Notes: generated from the sequence alone by a model not told the origin. A stretch of 64,000 nucleotides of DNA from Leptospira wolffii serovar Khorat str. Khorat-H2 (GCF_000306115.2 NZ_AKWX02000007.1:744001-808000); one strand, 5' to 3'; positions 40,296-51,103 are shown, counted from the first letter of the stretch. Made by a program: numbers and translations.

Positions 40296-42224
40296 TTACG
40301 CGAAGATCGTTTTTATCAGATCGGCGTAGAGTTCTGCAACCTTATTTCTTTTCACTTTCATGGTTTCGGTGAGTTCTTTTCCCTTTTCGAACTCTTGGGA
40401 TAAGAGACGAATTTCCGAGATTTTCTCGAAATTCTTGAAACCGTTTCTTTCGGATACGGTGTTCTTAACCAAATCCTTATAAAAGCGTAATACTTCCGGA
40501 TTCTGGACGAGGTCTATGTTCTCCGCGGGCAATTTTTTTCCAATAGAAAGGAAATGCTCTCTGATTTTAGCGAAGTCCGGAACGATGAGCGCGGCCAGAA
40601 ATTTTTGGTCCTGGCCTACGATGACCGAAGTCAGTATCCAACCTGTTTCGAATATCTTTGCCTCGATCGGTTCCGGCTCCACATTCTCCCCGGAAGAAAG
40701 AACGATAGTGTCCTTGGCTCGACCGGCGAATTTCAATTCTCCCGTTCTAGTCCAAACTAAGATATCACCGGAGTGGAACCAATTGTCGTCGAAATTTGCC
40801 GTAGTCGCTTCCGGATTCCTGTAGTATCCCGCAGTGACATGAGGCCCTTTATGCCAGGCGATTCCTTTCTTGCCGGTTTCCGTGACCACCTGGCCCGTTT
40901 CGTCCACCAGTTTGATATGTGCTCCCGGAAACACTGGACCGATGGCTCCCGTCTTAGGGATAGGGAAGGAACCCAAGGCTCCCATGCCTGTGGTCTCCGT
41001 CATACCGTAGGTCTCAATGATAGGAACTCCTACGGAACGAAAGAAGAATTGGATCTTGGGAGGCATGGCGCCCGCTCCGCAGAATGCGAATCTTAGCTTT
41101 CCTCCGAATAGCGCCTTAACTGGGGCCAGTATCTTCTGCGCAAGTATATTCAAGGAGTAGAATATAGGAAGAAGCAAGAGTGCGGTAGTTCTATCCGTTA
41201 ATACATCTTCCTTTTTGGAAGACTCCGTTTCGGAGTAATTTCCGAGAATAGTATCCAGTAATGAATTATAGAATTCGGCGATCTTGACGGAAATAGAAAA
41301 GATTCTGAACTTTAACGGGGAAGATTTAGCCGCCTTATCCCAAATCCTTCTGTACAATGCTTCCCAAACTCTTGGAACGGAAACTAAAACCGTAGGCTGG
41401 ATGATTTCGAAATCCCGAGTCAGTTGGTTTACGGAAGAGCAAGCCAGGGAGGCTCCCCAAGATAGAAGAGCCGTTTCTAGAATCCTTTCTGCGATATGCC
41501 AAGGAGGCAAAAATACCACGACCCGGTCCGAGTAGCCCGCGGGAACGAATTGCTGGAGCTGATCCACAGTCCAAGTAAAAGATCTATGTTTTAGAACTAC
41601 TCCCTTCGGAGTTCCAGTGGTCCCGGAAGTGTAGATGATGGTGGCGGTATCGTCCGCGTTTAAGGATTCGCCTACGGATCGGATCGGATCCTTTCCTTTC
41701 TTAGAAATCCAGGAACGTCCCAGTTGCAAAGCAGATTGCAAATCCATAAATTCCAGTCTAGGAAACGACTTTTTAATTTCAGTGAGAGATTTGAAATTAT
41801 CCTCTCCTTCTATCAGGACAACGGTTTCTAAGTTCTTGAGTCGGGGGAGAATCTTGGCTAACTTTTGTAGTACATTCTCCTTTTCTACGAATACGATCCT
41901 GGACTCCGTATGGTCCAGGATATAGAAAATCTCTTCTTCGCTTGCATCCGTTCCTCTCGGAACGTCCACTCCTCCGGAACAAACTATGGAAAAGGAGCAA
42001 AGAGCCCATTCCGTCCGATTATCGCAAAGAAGCCCTACCTTTTCTCCCTTTCCTAAATTCTTACTACGAAAGAATCCGGACAGATCCTCGAGCCGAGAAA
42101 ACCACTCCGAATAGGAAACTCCTTGGAAGGATTTGATTTTCTCGTCCCAGATCCATTGGAAAGGGCGGTCCTTATAATGCAGACAGGAGTCACGGACTAA
42201 ATGGTAGACGCTTCTCTTTTCCAT
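40296..42224 (-). CDS. Long-chain acyl-CoA synthetase (AMP-binding)
   Basis: A 642-residue adenylate-forming enzyme that activates fatty acids to acyl-CoA via acyl-AMP. The P-loop-like motif TIIYTSGTTGTPKGVVLKH, the ATP-binding ETYGMTETTGMG, WFHSGDILVWTRTGELKF and the late VLSSGENVEPEPIEAKI are intact. The total length and overall motif layout resemble the FadD15/ACSL type of ligase. It begins nine bases after argC. Confidence 0.92.
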   Translation of the reverse strand: MEKRSVYHLVRDSCLHYKDRPFQWIWDEKIKSFQGVSYSEWFSRLEDLSGFFRSKNLGKGEKVGLLCDNRTEWALCSFSIVCSGGVDVPRGTDASEEEIFYILDHTESRIVFVEKENVLQKLAKILPRLKNLETVVLIEGEDNFKSLTEIKKSFPRLEFMDLQSALQLGRSWISKKGKDPIRSVGESLNADDTATIIYTSGTTGTPKGVVLKHRSFTWTVDQLQQFVPAGYSDRVVVFLPPWHIAERILETALLSWGASLACSSVNQLTRDFEIIQPTVLVSVPRVWEALYRRIWDKAAKSSPLKFRIFSISVKIAEFYNSLLDTILGNYSETESSKKEDVLTDRTTALLLLPIFYSLNILAQKILAPVKALFGGKLRFAFCGAGAMPPKIQFFFRSVGVPIIETYGMTETTGMGALGSFPIPKTGAIGPVFPGAHIKLVDETGQVVTETGKKGIAWHKGPHVTAGYYRNPEATTANFDDNWFHSGDILVWTRTGELKFAGRAKDTIVLSSGENVEPEPIEAKIFETGWILTSVIVGQDQKFLAALIVPDFAKIREHFLSIGKKLPAENIDLVQNPEVLRFYKDLVKNTVSERNGFKNFEKISEIRLLSQEFEKGKELTETMKVKRNKVAELYADLIKTIFA

Positions 42225-42233
42225 TCTAACTCG

Positions 42234-43247
42234 TTAAGGAAGGAGCCCTAAAATCTCGGACTCTCCGAGCATTAGATTGATATTCTGTAATGCTTGGCTC
42301 GCGGCGCCTTTCATCAAATTGTCCAAGGCGGAAACGATTGTGATCGTATTTCCTCTTTGGCGAACTCCTATATCCAAAAAGTTCGTTTGGCTCACTTTCG
42401 CTAGATCGATTTCTTCCGGAGTGTTTCTGATTCGAAGGAACGGTTCTTTTTCCGCAAGAGAACGCATTGTCTCCAGAACGGGAAGATCGTCCGATTCCGC
42501 TTCCAGGTATATGGTGGAAAGAATCCCCCGGTATACCGGAAGTAAATGAGGAACAAATAATACTTCAGGAAGAGGAAGTCCGGATCCTGCAAAACAATAC
42601 TCCCGTATTTCCGGCTCATGTTGGTGGCTCAGGACTTTGTAAGCACGGAAGTTTTCGTAGACGCTATTGAAAGAATAGCCTCCGTCTTCCACTCTTCCTC
42701 CTGCACCGCTGATTCCGGATTTGCAATCGGCAATGATTCTTGGCCGGATTTTTTTTCTCAGATCCCCTAAAAGGTAAAGGGAAAGAATAACCGAAGTGGA
42801 GAAACAGCCCGGATTGGAAACGAAATCCGCTCCTTTCAATTTGTCCCTGAATATCTCGGGGATTCCGAAGACGGCTTTGTTCGTCAATTCGAAGCTGGTA
42901 TGAGTGAGTTTGTAAGCTTTCTCGAATAATTCCTTATCGTGGAGTCTATATACCCCGGAAAGATCGATTACCTTATGACCTGCATTCAGGAATTTCGGCG
43001 CCAATTCCAGGGCGGCCTCGTTCGGAACGGCCAAAACCACTAAGGAGCCCTTGGGCAATTCGTCCTCATGGCGTTTGAATATTAGATTTTTAGGATAAAC
43101 CAGATCGGGGAATACTTCGGACAGCGATTTTCCTGCGAGCTTATCGCTGGTGACATGAACGGCTTTCCATTTGGGATGATTGGCTAAGAGACCTAAGAGT
43201 TCCTTACCGGTGAATCCTCCGGCTCCTATAATGCTGATTTCGGACAT
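42234..43247 (-). CDS. argC: N-acetyl-gamma-glutamyl-phosphate reductase
   Basis: NADPH-dependent reduction of N-acetylglutamyl phosphate to the semialdehyde in arginine synthesis. The 337-residue protein has the Rossmann start [19 protein letters not shown], the catalytic cysteine in [12 protein letters not shown], and the conserved histidine region LSHQHEPEI. The ATG at 43247 lies about 60 bases beyond the recA terminator, so it needs its own promoter, probably in 43248-43305. Confidence 0.95.
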   Translation of the reverse strand: MSEISIIGAGGFTGKELLGLLANHPKWKAVHVTSDKLAGKSLSEVFPDLVYPKNLIFKRHEDELPKGSLVVLAVPNEAALELAPKFLNAGHKVIDLSGVYRLHDKELFEKAYKLTHTSFELTNKAVFGIPEIFRDKLKGADFVSNPGCFSTSVILSLYLLGDLRKKIRPRIIADCKSGISGAGGRVEDGGYSFNSVYENFRAYKVLSHQHEPEIREYCFAGSGLPLPEVLFVPHLLPVYRGILSTIYLEAESDDLPVLETMRSLAEKEPFLRIRNTPEEIDLAKVSQTNFLDIGVRQRGNTITIVSALDNLMKGAASQALQNINLMLGESEILGLLP

Positions 43248-43305
43248 TCCGTTTCCTTCGGGATGGTTTTAGAACAAGAATGAAAGAAGCCGAGCCTGTT
43301 GGAAT

Positions 43306-43335
43306 AAAAAAACGCCGGATGAATTTCATCCGGCG
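43306..43335 (-). terminator. Intrinsic terminator of recA
   Basis: On the minus strand a perfect ten-base-pair stem (CGCCGGATGA / TCATCCGGCG, 43313-43335) with a three-base loop is followed directly by a run of seven T. It lies 30 bases after the recA stop and separates recA from argC downstream. Confidence 0.9.
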
Positions 43336-43365
43336 GTCAATGGTTTCTAAAAAGAAAGCCAGCGT

Positions 43366-44454
<1,089 letters not shown>

Positions 44455-44734
44455 GGACTCTTTAGCTCCTTCTCTTGCCAAGAACCGATTCCCCCTGGAA
44501 ACAAACTGCGCGTCTTTTTTTAGGGAATCCTTTCTTTTCTATCAGAAGAATACTCGCTAGCCCGGACAAATTCCAGGTGCGAAAGAAAAAAACCTTTCGA
44601 TTCCCTCGGGAAAAGCTTCCAGGAAACTTCACCTTATGTCACCCAAAAAATCGAATGGTAGGTGAAAAAAATACAAATATCCGTATAGTAAATATGCTTG
44701 GAGTAAAAATGGGGTCCTAAAACCGGGGCAAAAC
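44455..44734. other. recA upstream region (280 bases)
   Basis: This gap should hold the recA promoter. I searched it for the palindrome TTTG-N5-CAAA, reported as the LexA box in Leptospira, and found no match; four CAAA occurrences exist but none has TTTG at the right distance. Several A- and T-rich runs are present but no confident -35/-10 pair. No gene was found. Confidence 0.5.
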
Positions 44735-45577
44735 CTAGGTAGGAGGGGGCCCCAGTCTTTCTTTTTTACGTAAGAAGGAGATCTCCGCCTTATGAGTCCT
44801 TCTCGTTTGGTCCTTGAGGAAGATCCAAAAGCGATTGGAATACAAAGCGAATACCGCAATCGCCAAAAGACAGAGTAGAATTTTAGAGATCAGTAATATA
44901 TAAAACGGAACTAAGTTATGGTTCGGGAAGTAAAAAAGTAGGTATCCGTTCTCTGAGAGAAGAGAAACGTTATTCTTTCTTTTCTTTTCCTCCTGAAAAT
45001 AGGATCTGATTTCGGAAATATCCAGATTCTTAACAGGAAATCCTTGCCTTTCTCTGGAGAGAAGCAAGGCCCCCGATTCGCTGTATAGGAAGAAGCTACC
45101 TTGCAATTTCAATTCCAACCATTGGTCCAGAGGTCGGGAAGAAATATTACGAAAGGAATACCTGATCTTTCCTTGCTCCGTTTCGAAGCTAAATGCCGTT
45201 TCCGGAAAATTCTCTTCGGTTAATAGAACGGTATTCGGCTCCAAACCTGATAATTCGTAGCGGACCGCGGAGATTACTTTTAGGGCATCCAATTCTTTGC
45301 GGATGTTTTGGATCCACTTTGGGTGTTCCTTCTTTTTGACGGGGTAATCGGCAAAAAGTCGTTCTAATTTGGTCTCCGTATCTTTTCGGAGATCCTCTAT
45401 ATATTCTTTGGCGAGAGTCCTTACGATTCGTTTCTCTTGCAGGACCGGATGGCCAGACCACTCCAAGACGGAGTCCAGATATTCCGATACGGGTCGATCC
45501 GCGGAGAATAGGGCGGATGGAAGAACGAGGAAGAAAAGCAAGAAGAGCGAGCGTAAAACCTTTGACATGGAGGCCAT
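44735..45577 (-). CDS. Hypothetical exported protein with C-terminal membrane helix
   Basis: A 280-residue protein from ATG 45577, which has AGGA five bases upstream. An N-terminal signal sequence (SLFLLFFLVLPSALFSA) precedes a charged, mostly soluble domain, and one strong transmembrane helix follows (about residues 225-247, PFYILLISKILLCLLAIAVFALY). A basic cytoplasmic tail ends in GPPPT. The topology would place the main domain in the periplasm. No family recognised. An upstream in-frame start would add 44 residues across the divergent promoter and is rejected. recA follows after 280 bases. Confidence 0.7.
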   Translation of the reverse strand: MASMSKVLRSLFLLFFLVLPSALFSADRPVSEYLDSVLEWSGHPVLQEKRIVRTLAKEYIEDLRKDTETKLERLFADYPVKKKEHPKWIQNIRKELDALKVISAVRYELSGLEPNTVLLTEENFPETAFSFETEQGKIRYSFRNISSRPLDQWLELKLQGSFFLYSESGALLLSRERQGFPVKNLDISEIRSYFQEEKKRKNNVSLLSENGYLLFYFPNHNLVPFYILLISKILLCLLAIAVFALYSNRFWIFLKDQTRRTHKAEISFLRKKERLGPPPT

Positions 45578-45638
45578 TTTTCCTGTATTAATCAAACCAT
45601 ATTCGAAAACGGCAAATGAAAAGCGCAAAAATTTTCCT

Positions 45639-46109
45639 ATGAGTCTCCAAGAATTACACAAAATACGAACCACCAAAGCCTCCTGGCAGGACTTCGTAGA
45701 ATACAGCATTCACACTCCTTTTTATAAAGAAACGAAAGAAAAAACCAATTCTCTAGTCGAAGCCATCCAACTCACTCTTTTTCACGATTATCTCTCCACA
45801 TTCTCCGAAGAGGAAAAGAAGATGTTTTTATCTTCTCCCGGCGATTTTAGGGCCTCGGCGGAAAAGTTTACGAATATCCTGGAAGGGGTGCGTTATTCTC
45901 CCGAAGGATACAACGAGAGGGAAAGGGCACTATTCTTAGGAATGGTGAAATCCCTTCTTCTCGAGCACAAATCCTCGGAAGGCGAGGTATCGGATATGGA
46001 AAGATACCATTTCTATCGCTGTATTATCCGCTTTTGTTCCAATCTGGACTATATCGTAAGAGTCTACGAAAGGTACAAGGCCTATATTTCCCAAGGTTCC
46101 GGAGTCTGA
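45639..46109 (+). CDS. Hypothetical helical protein
   Basis: A 156-residue soluble, charged, largely helical protein beginning at ATG 45639 (MSLQELHKIRTTKASWQDF). There is no signal peptide or motif I recognise. The frame is open for 90 codons upstream, but that part overlaps the opposite-strand exported protein and lacks coding character. The HIT gene begins three bases after its stop, so they are likely co-transcribed. Divergent promoter space is only about 60 bases. Confidence 0.68.
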   Translation: MSLQELHKIRTTKASWQDFVEYSIHTPFYKETKEKTNSLVEAIQLTLFHDYLSTFSEEEKKMFLSSPGDFRASAEKFTNILEGVRYSPEGYNERERALFLGMVKSLLLEHKSSEGEVSDMERYHFYRCIIRFCSNLDYIVRVYERYKAYISQGSGV

Positions 46110-46112
46110 TTC

Positions 46113-46517
46113 TTGTCCGAAAATCCGGATTGCCCGATTTGTAAGATTCACGCCGAGGAAAAGATCCTCGGCTTCCTATTTAAAAATCGTTCCTTCCTCG
46201 TCAGGCATGCCCCCGAAGATAAAAAAATTCCAGGTTATCTTTATGTTGAGCTTCTTTCTCATAGGGAAAAATATTCCGAATGGGACTCTAAAGAATTCGA
46301 GGACTTGGGAGAAGCGCTTCGGTCTGCGACGGATTGGATCCAGAGTCGCTATTCTCCTCCTAAGATCTATACGGTTCTCGTTGCAGAGAAGGTAGCGCAT
46401 ATGCATTTTCATTTGGTTCCCAGATTCGAGGATCTAAAAGGACCGGAGTACATTCGTCTGGCCTTGGAAGGACTGGCTCCGGCCCCGGTCGGGATCGCAT
46501 TTCCCGAGTTCGCATAA
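46113..46517 (+). CDS. HIT-family nucleotide hydrolase/transferase
   Basis: A 134-residue histidine-triad protein with TTG start. The N-terminus has a CPIC pair as in many zinc-binding HIT proteins, and the triad is HMHFHLVPR (His-x-His-x-His) near residues 94-102. Such proteins split or transfer nucleotide phosphoramidates or dinucleoside polyphosphates. The substrate is unknown. tldD follows after 54 bases. Confidence 0.88.
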   Translation: MSENPDCPICKIHAEEKILGFLFKNRSFLVRHAPEDKKIPGYLYVELLSHREKYSEWDSKEFEDLGEALRSATDWIQSRYSPPKIYTVLVAEKVAHMHFHLVPRFEDLKGPEYIRLALEGLAPAPVGIAFPEFA

Positions 46518-46571
46518 TCTATTCTCAAAGGATGTATTTCCCGAAACGATTCGGTCTAAAGTAACAAGTAT

Positions 46572-47954
46572 ATGAATCAAACTCAGATAGAATCTCTCAT
46601 AGAAGCGGGCAAGTCCCGGAAAGCGGACTTTGTGGAAATCTACGAAGAAGAATCCCGCAATTCATCCATCGCATTAAGGGATCAGAAAATCGAACAATCT
46701 CTCGCAGCTACGGATTATGGAATCGGAATCCGGCTGGTTTACGGCACCGACGTTTTATACGCATATACGAGTAACGATGATAAGGATCACCTTCTTTCTC
46801 TCATTCATCTATTGGCGGATTCCAGGGGAGAAGCTAAGAATGCTCCCGGCGGTTTCAAATTAACGGGACAACCCGCAAAAGCGAACTTCGGAAAGAATAT
46901 CCACGACCCCAGAAAGGTCCCGCCTTTCAGAAGGTTGGAGATCCTACAGACCGCGGACGATATCGCGAGAAAGGTATCCTCTAAGATCGTTCAAGTGGGA
47001 GTGAGTGCCTCCGATATAGTGACTAACGTTTTAATCGCGAATTCGGAAGGGCTTTGGGTGGAGGATCTTCGTATTCGTAGTCGATTCTTTCTTTCGGTGA
47101 CTGCGGAGAAGGATGGAGAAAGATTCGTTGCTAGCGAATCTCCCGGTGCGGTTAGAGGATTCGAATTTTTCGAAGGACTACCCGTTGAGAATCTGGCAAG
47201 GAGAGCCGGAGAAAGAGCGATGTTCATGTTGGATGCGGGTTATATAGAAGGTAAAAGAATGCCCGTGGTCATGGGGAACGGGTTCGGAGGAGTGATTTTT
47301 CACGAAGCATGCGGTCATCCTCTAGAAACAGAAGCGATCCGAAAAAAATCCTCACCCTTTGTCGGGAAGTTGGGAGAAGCGATCGCTCAGTCCTGTCTGA
47401 CTGCGTACGACGACGGAACGATAGAAGAGCAATACGGATCCCTTACAGTGGACGACGAAGGGATGCCGACTCAGAAGACCCTTCTCATCGAAAAAGGAAT
47501 TCTAAAAGGTTATTTAGCGGATCGTATCGGTGCCCAGGAAACGGGTGTGCCCAGAACCGGAAGCGGGAGAAGAGAGTCGTACCAATATGCTCCCGTATCC
47601 CGTATGAGAAACACATATATCGCGGCCGGTTCGGATCGTTTGGACGATATGTTAGCCTCTGTGGATTTCGGTCTATATGCCAAGCGTATGGGCGGAGGAT
47701 CTGTGAATCCGGCCACTGGAGAATTCAATTTCGCGGTAGAAGAAGGTTACGTTATCCGTAACGGAAAGATTGCGGAACCGGTAAGAGGGGCCACTCTGAT
47801 AGGTAAGGGGCATGAGATCCTTCCAAGAATCTCCATGGTGGGCGAGGATTTGGAATTGGCCGCTGGAACCTGCGGAGCCTCGTCCGGATCCATACCGGTT
47901 ACGGTCGGTCAACCTTCCTTGAAAGTGGATGAAATTCTCGTGGGAGGACGTTAA
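46572..47954 (+). CDS. tldD: Metalloprotease TldD
   Basis: Catalytic subunit of the TldD/TldE (PmbA) zinc protease, which degrades unfolded or leader peptides in the cytoplasm. The 460-residue protein has the metal-binding motif FHEACGHPLE (HExxxH) in GFGGVIFHEACGHPLETEAI, the SLTVDDEGMPTQKT block and a C-terminal TCGASSGSIPVTVGQP. Its stop overlaps the pmbA start by one base, consistent with the obligate pair. Confidence 0.95.
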   Translation: MNQTQIESLIEAGKSRKADFVEIYEEESRNSSIALRDQKIEQSLAATDYGIGIRLVYGTDVLYAYTSNDDKDHLLSLIHLLADSRGEAKNAPGGFKLTGQPAKANFGKNIHDPRKVPPFRRLEILQTADDIARKVSSKIVQVGVSASDIVTNVLIANSEGLWVEDLRIRSRFFLSVTAEKDGERFVASESPGAVRGFEFFEGLPVENLARRAGERAMFMLDAGYIEGKRMPVVMGNGFGGVIFHEACGHPLETEAIRKKSSPFVGKLGEAIAQSCLTAYDDGTIEEQYGSLTVDDEGMPTQKTLLIEKGILKGYLADRIGAQETGVPRTGSGRRESYQYAPVSRMRNTYIAAGSDRLDDMLASVDFGLYAKRMGGGSVNPATGEFNFAVEEGYVIRNGKIAEPVRGATLIGKGHEILPRISMVGEDLELAAGTCGASSGSIPVTVGQPSLKVDEILVGGR

Positions 47955-49291
47955 TGGAGCTGGAAGAAGCCGCTCAGTTCGTTTTGGAAGAAGGAAAGCG
48001 TCTCGGGCTCGGCAGTTTCGATTTGATCGCTACTGATTCCGAAGATATCGGAATCGAAGTCTTCCAAGGTAGGATTACCTCCACGGAAACGTCTCGGTCA
48101 AGAGGCGTGGGTATACGAGTTTTCAATAATTCCAGGCCGGGATACTCTTATAGCGAGAGATTCAGTAAGCAAGCCCTTTCTCAGATGGTAAGGGACGCTA
48201 TGGACCAGACGGAAATCACGGATCCTGTGGACATAGAGCTTCCTTATCCCCAAGCTTTACCTAATTTGGATCTGAAACATTTTAATCCAGAACTGGAGTC
48301 TTTAGGCTTCGATTGGATGCGTAAATTGGGATTGGAGTTGGACGAGGCAGCTTGGGCTTCCGATTCCAGAGTGGAGAATGTTCCGCATGTAGGCGTAGGC
48401 AAAAGCCGCTCCCAAAGTTTGATTGCGAACTCGAAAGGAATATTCGTAAAAAAGGAATCCAATGTGGCCTACACTGGTACGGGACTCGTGGTTGCTTCCG
48501 GAGAAAATAAAAAAATGGGAAGTTACTATCGTTCCGGTCGAGATCTCTCCCAATTCGATCCCAAACGGATCGCGAAGGAAGCCTCTCTGAGAGGAACGGA
48601 ACTTCTGGACGCAAAACCGCTTTCGAGCGGAGTCTATACCGTCGTTTTAAGTAATAGAATCAGCGCTCAACTCGTCGGAATGTTCTCTTCTCCTTATTTT
48701 GCGGATGCGGTTCAGAAGGGACAGTCTAGATTACTCGGAAAACTGGGAAAAGAGATCGCATCTCCAATATTTAATATTTATTGTGAAGCTCATATTCCGG
48801 ATTATCCAGGTTCCCGGTTGATAGATGCGGAAGGCATACCTACTTCCGAGCGAACCACTGTGGTGGAAAAAGGAGTCTTAGGAGCCTACCTTTATAATTT
48901 GGAATCTGCGAAGAAAGACGGTGTTCCTCCGAGTGGTCACGGCGTACGATCCTATTCAGGAAGAGCAGGGACATCCTTCTCTAATCTAATCGTTCCCAAA
49001 GGAGAGAAGAATCGGGCGGACCTTCTATCCTCCGCGAATCATTGCATATTAGTTACCAAACTGGAAGGTGGAGCGGGTTGTAGCGCCGTATCCGGAGAGA
49101 TTTCGATCGGAATCCAAGGAATCTATTATAAGAACGGAAAACCGCAACATGCGGTGGATCGGATCACTATGAACACAAATTATTTCGATCTGCTCCTTAA
49201 AATCGGAGGAATCTCGAACGAATACTCGGATAGTTATTCCTCTATCAAGGTGCCCGATCTTCTTTTGGAAGAAATCCATATCGCCGGTTGA
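47954..49291 (+). CDS. pmbA: TldE/PmbA protease subunit
   Basis: Non-metal partner of TldD, 445 residues. It carries the homologous fold but lacks the HExxxH site. Recognisable blocks are GIEVFQGRITSTETSRSRGVGIRVF near the N-terminus and AHIPDYPGSRLIDAEGIPTSERTTVVEKG and GGAGCSAVSGEISIGIQGIYYKNG later. Its last 181 bases recur, with four transitions, at 51104-51284 as part of a rearrangement scar. Confidence 0.94.
   Translation: MELEEAAQFVLEEGKRLGLGSFDLIATDSEDIGIEVFQGRITSTETSRSRGVGIRVFNNSRPGYSYSERFSKQALSQMVRDAMDQTEITDPVDIELPYPQALPNLDLKHFNPELESLGFDWMRKLGLELDEAAWASDSRVENVPHVGVGKSRSQSLIANSKGIFVKKESNVAYTGTGLVVASGENKKMGSYYRSGRDLSQFDPKRIAKEASLRGTELLDAKPLSSGVYTVVLSNRISAQLVGMFSSPYFADAVQKGQSRLLGKLGKEIASPIFNIYCEAHIPDYPGSRLIDAEGIPTSERTTVVEKGVLGAYLYNLESAKKDGVPPSGHGVRSYSGRAGTSFSNLIVPKGEKNRADLLSSANHCILVTKLEGGAGCSAVSGEISIGIQGIYYKNGKPQHAVDRITMNTNYFDLLLKIGGISNEYSDSYSSIKVPDLLLEEIHIAG
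49111..49291 (+). repeat. pmbA 3' end, parent of the repeated fragment
   Basis: These 181 bases, ending exactly at the pmbA stop, are repeated at 51104-51284 with no gap and four differences, all transitions. Similarity stops at the stop codon: the bases after 49291 and after 51284 are unrelated. Confidence 0.95.
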
Positions 49292-49376
49292 TTTGTTGCT
49301 CTATGAAAAGGGATAGACATGTAAGAATAATACTTTCTACTTTGCGTTTTTGCCTGAATAGGAATGTGGTTGCCGA

Positions 49377-50747
49377 TTGAACATTTTTAAAGATCCAGAA
49401 CGTATAGAGACACATTTGCGGTCTTTAGTTTTATTGCTACTGGTGATCTCGACCTCTATCTTTATTCTTCTGATTACATATGGGGTTACTTTTCCTACGA
49501 TGAACGTAGAAGGTGGTCAACTTTCTCCCGAAAATACTTCTTTATTTCCGAAGATCGGCCTAATAATTTCAATCGAACTCTTGTTCGCCTTTTTGATTCT
49601 ACCTAAAATTCATTCATCTTACAATTCCGAACAGCAATCCTTAGAACGCAAATATGTTCATACTTTTAGTATCGTTTTAATCGTGATCGGTTACGTGATT
49701 TCATTTTATCGCGGCTTTCGGTTGCCGAATCTATGGACGATGGGATATTTCGTGCCTAGTTATTTTGACGGAATTTATCGTAGAGCATTTGGAGGAACTT
49801 TTCTTTATTTATTCGGAGAATTGAGATTCAATTATTATTTCATTCTTGGTGTGCAGATTCTTATTTTTCTGGCATTAAATCTTCTAATTCTAAAGGCAAT
49901 TTTTAAGTCCAGTTATCAAATTAGGATTCTTTTCGCTCTTTTTCTTCTATCTCCAGCGGGAGGCTATTTTTTTCATGAAATCGGATACATCGACCAATTA
50001 CTTTTTTTAATTCTTGGAGTTGCGATATCTTTGAGGAATCAGTATGCAGCATATTCTTTGATTGCGATTTCTCCGCTCTTCCATGAAGAAGCTTTAATTA
50101 TTGTTTTTCCTTGCTATTATTTATCTTTTTTCTTTAGGGAAAGTCAGGTGGTTAGTAAGTGGAAATGGATATATCCGATTGCGTTTGCAAGTTTACTATT
50201 CATAATCATAGTTTCAGTTCGCTCTAAAGGGGATGCCATAGCCGAATTTACGATGAAATGGGCATTGAACGCTAACTATCCTCCTCGCTTTGACTATATC
50301 GCTTCAGTGCTTGCAACAAAGACTACTGCATTCGCTGCGCTTCATTATACGGAACATCAAATTGGCAGCTTGGCGATAACTGTATTCGCCGGTGTAATTG
50401 CCTCGTTTACGGCTTCGCAGCATGATTTCGGAAAAAAACAAAATTTATTATTCTGCGTTGCAATCTTATGTGCAAGTTTGCCGCTTTCACTCGGGTTTAT
50501 AGGTTGGGATACAAGTCGCTGGATTTTCCTATCCTTGAGCGCTTCTTTACTCGTATTTTACTTGGCTCGCAAGTATTTGAGAGGTTTTCTGTTTTACGCA
50601 AGTGTAATTTCTATCGTTTTATTTTCGATGCAAGTGAGATTGCGCTATTTTGACGGTTTCGAACCGCGTAAACTAAATCCGACGGCGATAGAGGCCTTTT
50701 TCAAAAATGACTTTTTGCGTATAGCTACCGAAATTCCCAAACTATAG
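49377..50747 (+). CDS. Multi-pass membrane protein X1 (paralog 1)
   Basis: A 456-residue hydrophobic protein with about ten to twelve transmembrane helices and TTG start; an in-frame stop just upstream limits other choices. Family not recognised. It is paralogous to the protein at 51391-52821; blocks kept in both include YRGFR-PNLW-MGYFVP, DGIYRRA, LLSPAGGY-FHEIGYIDQLLFLI, SPLFHE-AL and GWDTSRWIFLSL. Charged residues inside helices (FHE, GYIDQ, GWDTSRW) suggest an enzyme or transporter; polymerase or GT-C-type glycan enzymes have this look, but that is inference. It is visibly AT-richer than its flanks (33-45% GC in three sampled lines against about 48% in pmbA). Confidence 0.8.
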   Translation: MNIFKDPERIETHLRSLVLLLLVISTSIFILLITYGVTFPTMNVEGGQLSPENTSLFPKIGLIISIELLFAFLILPKIHSSYNSEQQSLERKYVHTFSIVLIVIGYVISFYRGFRLPNLWTMGYFVPSYFDGIYRRAFGGTFLYLFGELRFNYYFILGVQILIFLALNLLILKAIFKSSYQIRILFALFLLSPAGGYFFHEIGYIDQLLFLILGVAISLRNQYAAYSLIAISPLFHEEALIIVFPCYYLSFFFRESQVVSKWKWIYPIAFASLLFIIIVSVRSKGDAIAEFTMKWALNANYPPRFDYIASVLATKTTAFAALHYTEHQIGSLAITVFAGVIASFTASQHDFGKKQNLLFCVAILCASLPLSLGFIGWDTSRWIFLSLSASLLVFYLARKYLRGFLFYASVISIVLFSMQVRLRYFDGFEPRKLNPTAIEAFFKNDFLRIATEIPKL

Positions 50748-50808
50748 TCTTTTTCATTCGAATCCGAATCGATTATTTCGATAGAATTCTTTTGCTTTCT
50801 TACGGGCA

Positions 50809-51103
50809 ATTTCTTGCTTGCAAGAACCGTGGCGATTTAGTCTCTGTCGGGGAATGCCTTAACTCCGGGTGTGGCTTATTCTTTTCATACGGGTGGGCCC
50901 TTGGTTTCCCGGATGGCTCCGTTGATATAGCCCCTTCTCGGAAGATCAGATTTTTGTTTTGGAATTTGACACGGAACCCAAGCTTTCCGACGTATCCGAG
51001 AAGATCTGGTTCGCTTTGGAAGGATTGGGGAATAAAATTCCTGTCCGACTCTTGCAGGGTAAGGATCGGGAAAAGATATTGAACATTTCCGGCTTCGATA
51101 CAG
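50809..51103 (+). pseudogene. Alpha-2-macroglobulin 5' fragment (decayed copy)
   Basis: Bases 50809-50840 match the region just upstream of the intact alpha-2-macroglobulin gene, then the copy jumps to match 53210-53474 inside that gene. The missing 349 bases, including the start and signal peptide, lie between two GCGATTCGG repeats in the intact locus. In the 263-base matched part I count about ten mismatches plus a two-base deletion near 50921-50930, which breaks the frame. It ends abruptly at 51103 where pmbA sequence begins. Confidence 0.92.
50811..50826. repeat. Inverted repeat, scar copy
   Basis: TTCTTG-CTTG-CAAGAA, six-base arms with a four-base loop; identical to 52831-52846 upstream of the intact alpha-2-macroglobulin gene. 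It marks the right-hand edge of the variable X1 segment: shared sequence begins about two bases before it. Confidence 0.75.

Noticed and set aside
44627..44666. TTCACC/GGTGAA inverted repeat upstream of recA
   Set aside because: Six-base arms with a 28-base loop are likely chance; no match to a known operator.
45369..45638. 90-codon N-terminal extension of the hypothetical protein at 45639
   Set aside because: It lies antisense to the exported protein at 44735-45577 and spans the divergent promoter; ATG 45639 gives a natural start.
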